A stretch of 5,149 nt of DNA from Desulfurococcales archaeon (lineage in GTDB: Archaea; Thermoproteota; Thermoprotei_A; Sulfolobales; Desulfurococcaceae), in the NCBI GenBank assembly GCA_027083045.1, contig JALWQP010000076.1, positions 332 through 5,480 on the forward strand, in the 5' to 3' direction. Positions 4,860 through 5,149 of the stretch are shown here, one piece after another (position 1 is the first letter of the stretch; every line of letters begins with the position of its first letter). The notes beneath the pieces were generated by a model, which did not search any database, was not told the DNA's origin, and worked only from the letters and a program-made list of their open reading frames with translations. The position numbers and the translations under genes are program-made.

Positions 4860-5149
4860 TTAATAATTATTCGTCCATGTAACTATTAAGGCTCTTAGAT
4901 AATCAGCCGCTTCTTCACATGCATCGGCCGCGTCTTCTAAGTCGCTGTTAAGGTCATGGAGCAGGATAGCCAGTGTTATGGGCTTTATATTGTCAGAGTA
5001 CTTGAGTAGTTTGCCCCTGTTAGAAACATCTATCTCGTCTGCCTCTTCCTCAATATTCTCTATCTTCTTTAGGATCTCCTTGGCGTCCTTATAGTCTTCA
5101 TCAAGTATTTTCTCGACGGCGGCGCCGAGGAGTCTGGTCATTGATACTA
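4860..5149 (-). CDS. DUF47/PhoU-like protein, C-terminal part (N-terminus beyond window)
   Basis: The frame is open to the right edge without a stop, so the gene probably continues outside; ATG 5141 is likely internal. The visible part, about 96 residues, is highly charged, helical and cytoplasmic. It has a helix with EILKKIENIEEEADEID, then a final helix with DLEDAADACEEAADYLRALI. The E-x-x-A-D pattern and the DLEDAADACEEAADYL type of ending are characteristic of the C-terminal half of DUF47 (PhoU-like) proteins, which are about 210 residues and form helical bundles, often binding metal through such acidic motifs. Many are encoded beside PiT-type phosphate transporters and are thought to regulate them; no such gene is in view. 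It ends 97 bp before the ECF operon, which has its own promoter-like box, so co-regulation is not implied. A short stand-alone 93-residue protein from ATG 5141 cannot be excluded, but no Shine-Dalgarno site is visible in the 8 bases available. Confidence 0.72.
   Translation of the reverse strand, partial: VSMTRLLGAAVEKILDEDYKDAKEILKKIENIEEEADEIDVSNRGKLLKYSDNIKPITLAILLHDLNSDLEDAADACEEAADYLRALIVTWTNNY

Noticed and set aside
4800..4860. Possible C/D-box small RNA (TGATGA-like and ATGATAA-like elements)
   Set aside because: The C-box matches are imperfect and no CTGA D box is found at suitable spacing on either strand.

Overview
The window looks like a hyperthermophilic or thermophilic archaeal chromosome, most likely a crenarchaeote of the Desulfurococcales type. 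The grounds are heavy use of AGG/AGA for Arg and ATA for Ile, GTG and TTG starts, A/T-rich TATA-like boxes, GGTG/GGAGG Shine-Dalgarno sites, very tight gene packing with overlapping ends, and mevalonate-pathway and ECF-transporter genes of archaeal character. This assignment is inference, because no rRNA or other taxonomic marker is present.

Layout. Positions 1-1126 (minus) hold a class II HMG-CoA reductase, cut by the window edge exactly after its catalytic histidine. A 25-bp divergent gap separates it from a plus-strand pair. The first gene (1152-1964) is a DUF4213/DUF364 protein. The second (1961-2317) is a very short O6-alkylguanine-DNA alkyltransferase whose TTG start overlaps the preceding TGA stop. 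The alkyltransferase ends inside the 3' end of a convergent minus-strand operon. Read 5' to 3', that operon (4762-2286) encodes a multi-spanning membrane protein (probable S component), a single polypeptide with two ABC ATPase halves, and a T-type transmembrane coupling protein. Each gene overlaps the next. Upstream, after about 97 bp of intergenic DNA with a good TATA-like box, lies the C-terminal part of a DUF47/PhoU-like protein (4860-5149, minus), which runs off the right edge.

Function. The S-A-A'-T cluster most simply encodes one dedicated energy-coupling-factor (ECF) importer for an unidentified micronutrient. Its ATPase is compact and asymmetric: the second half has lost the catalytic Glu and the Q-loop Gln, and neither half has the switch His. 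The HMG-CoA reductase would feed mevalonate to archaeal lipid synthesis. The DUF364/alkyltransferase pair is probably co-transcribed, but nothing in the sequence shows why they belong together.

No RNA gene, CRISPR array, insertion sequence or long repeat was seen. I found no clearly new multi-gene system. The strongest leads are the degenerate fused ECF ATPase with its orphan S component, and the class II reductase in an apparently crenarchaeal setting.
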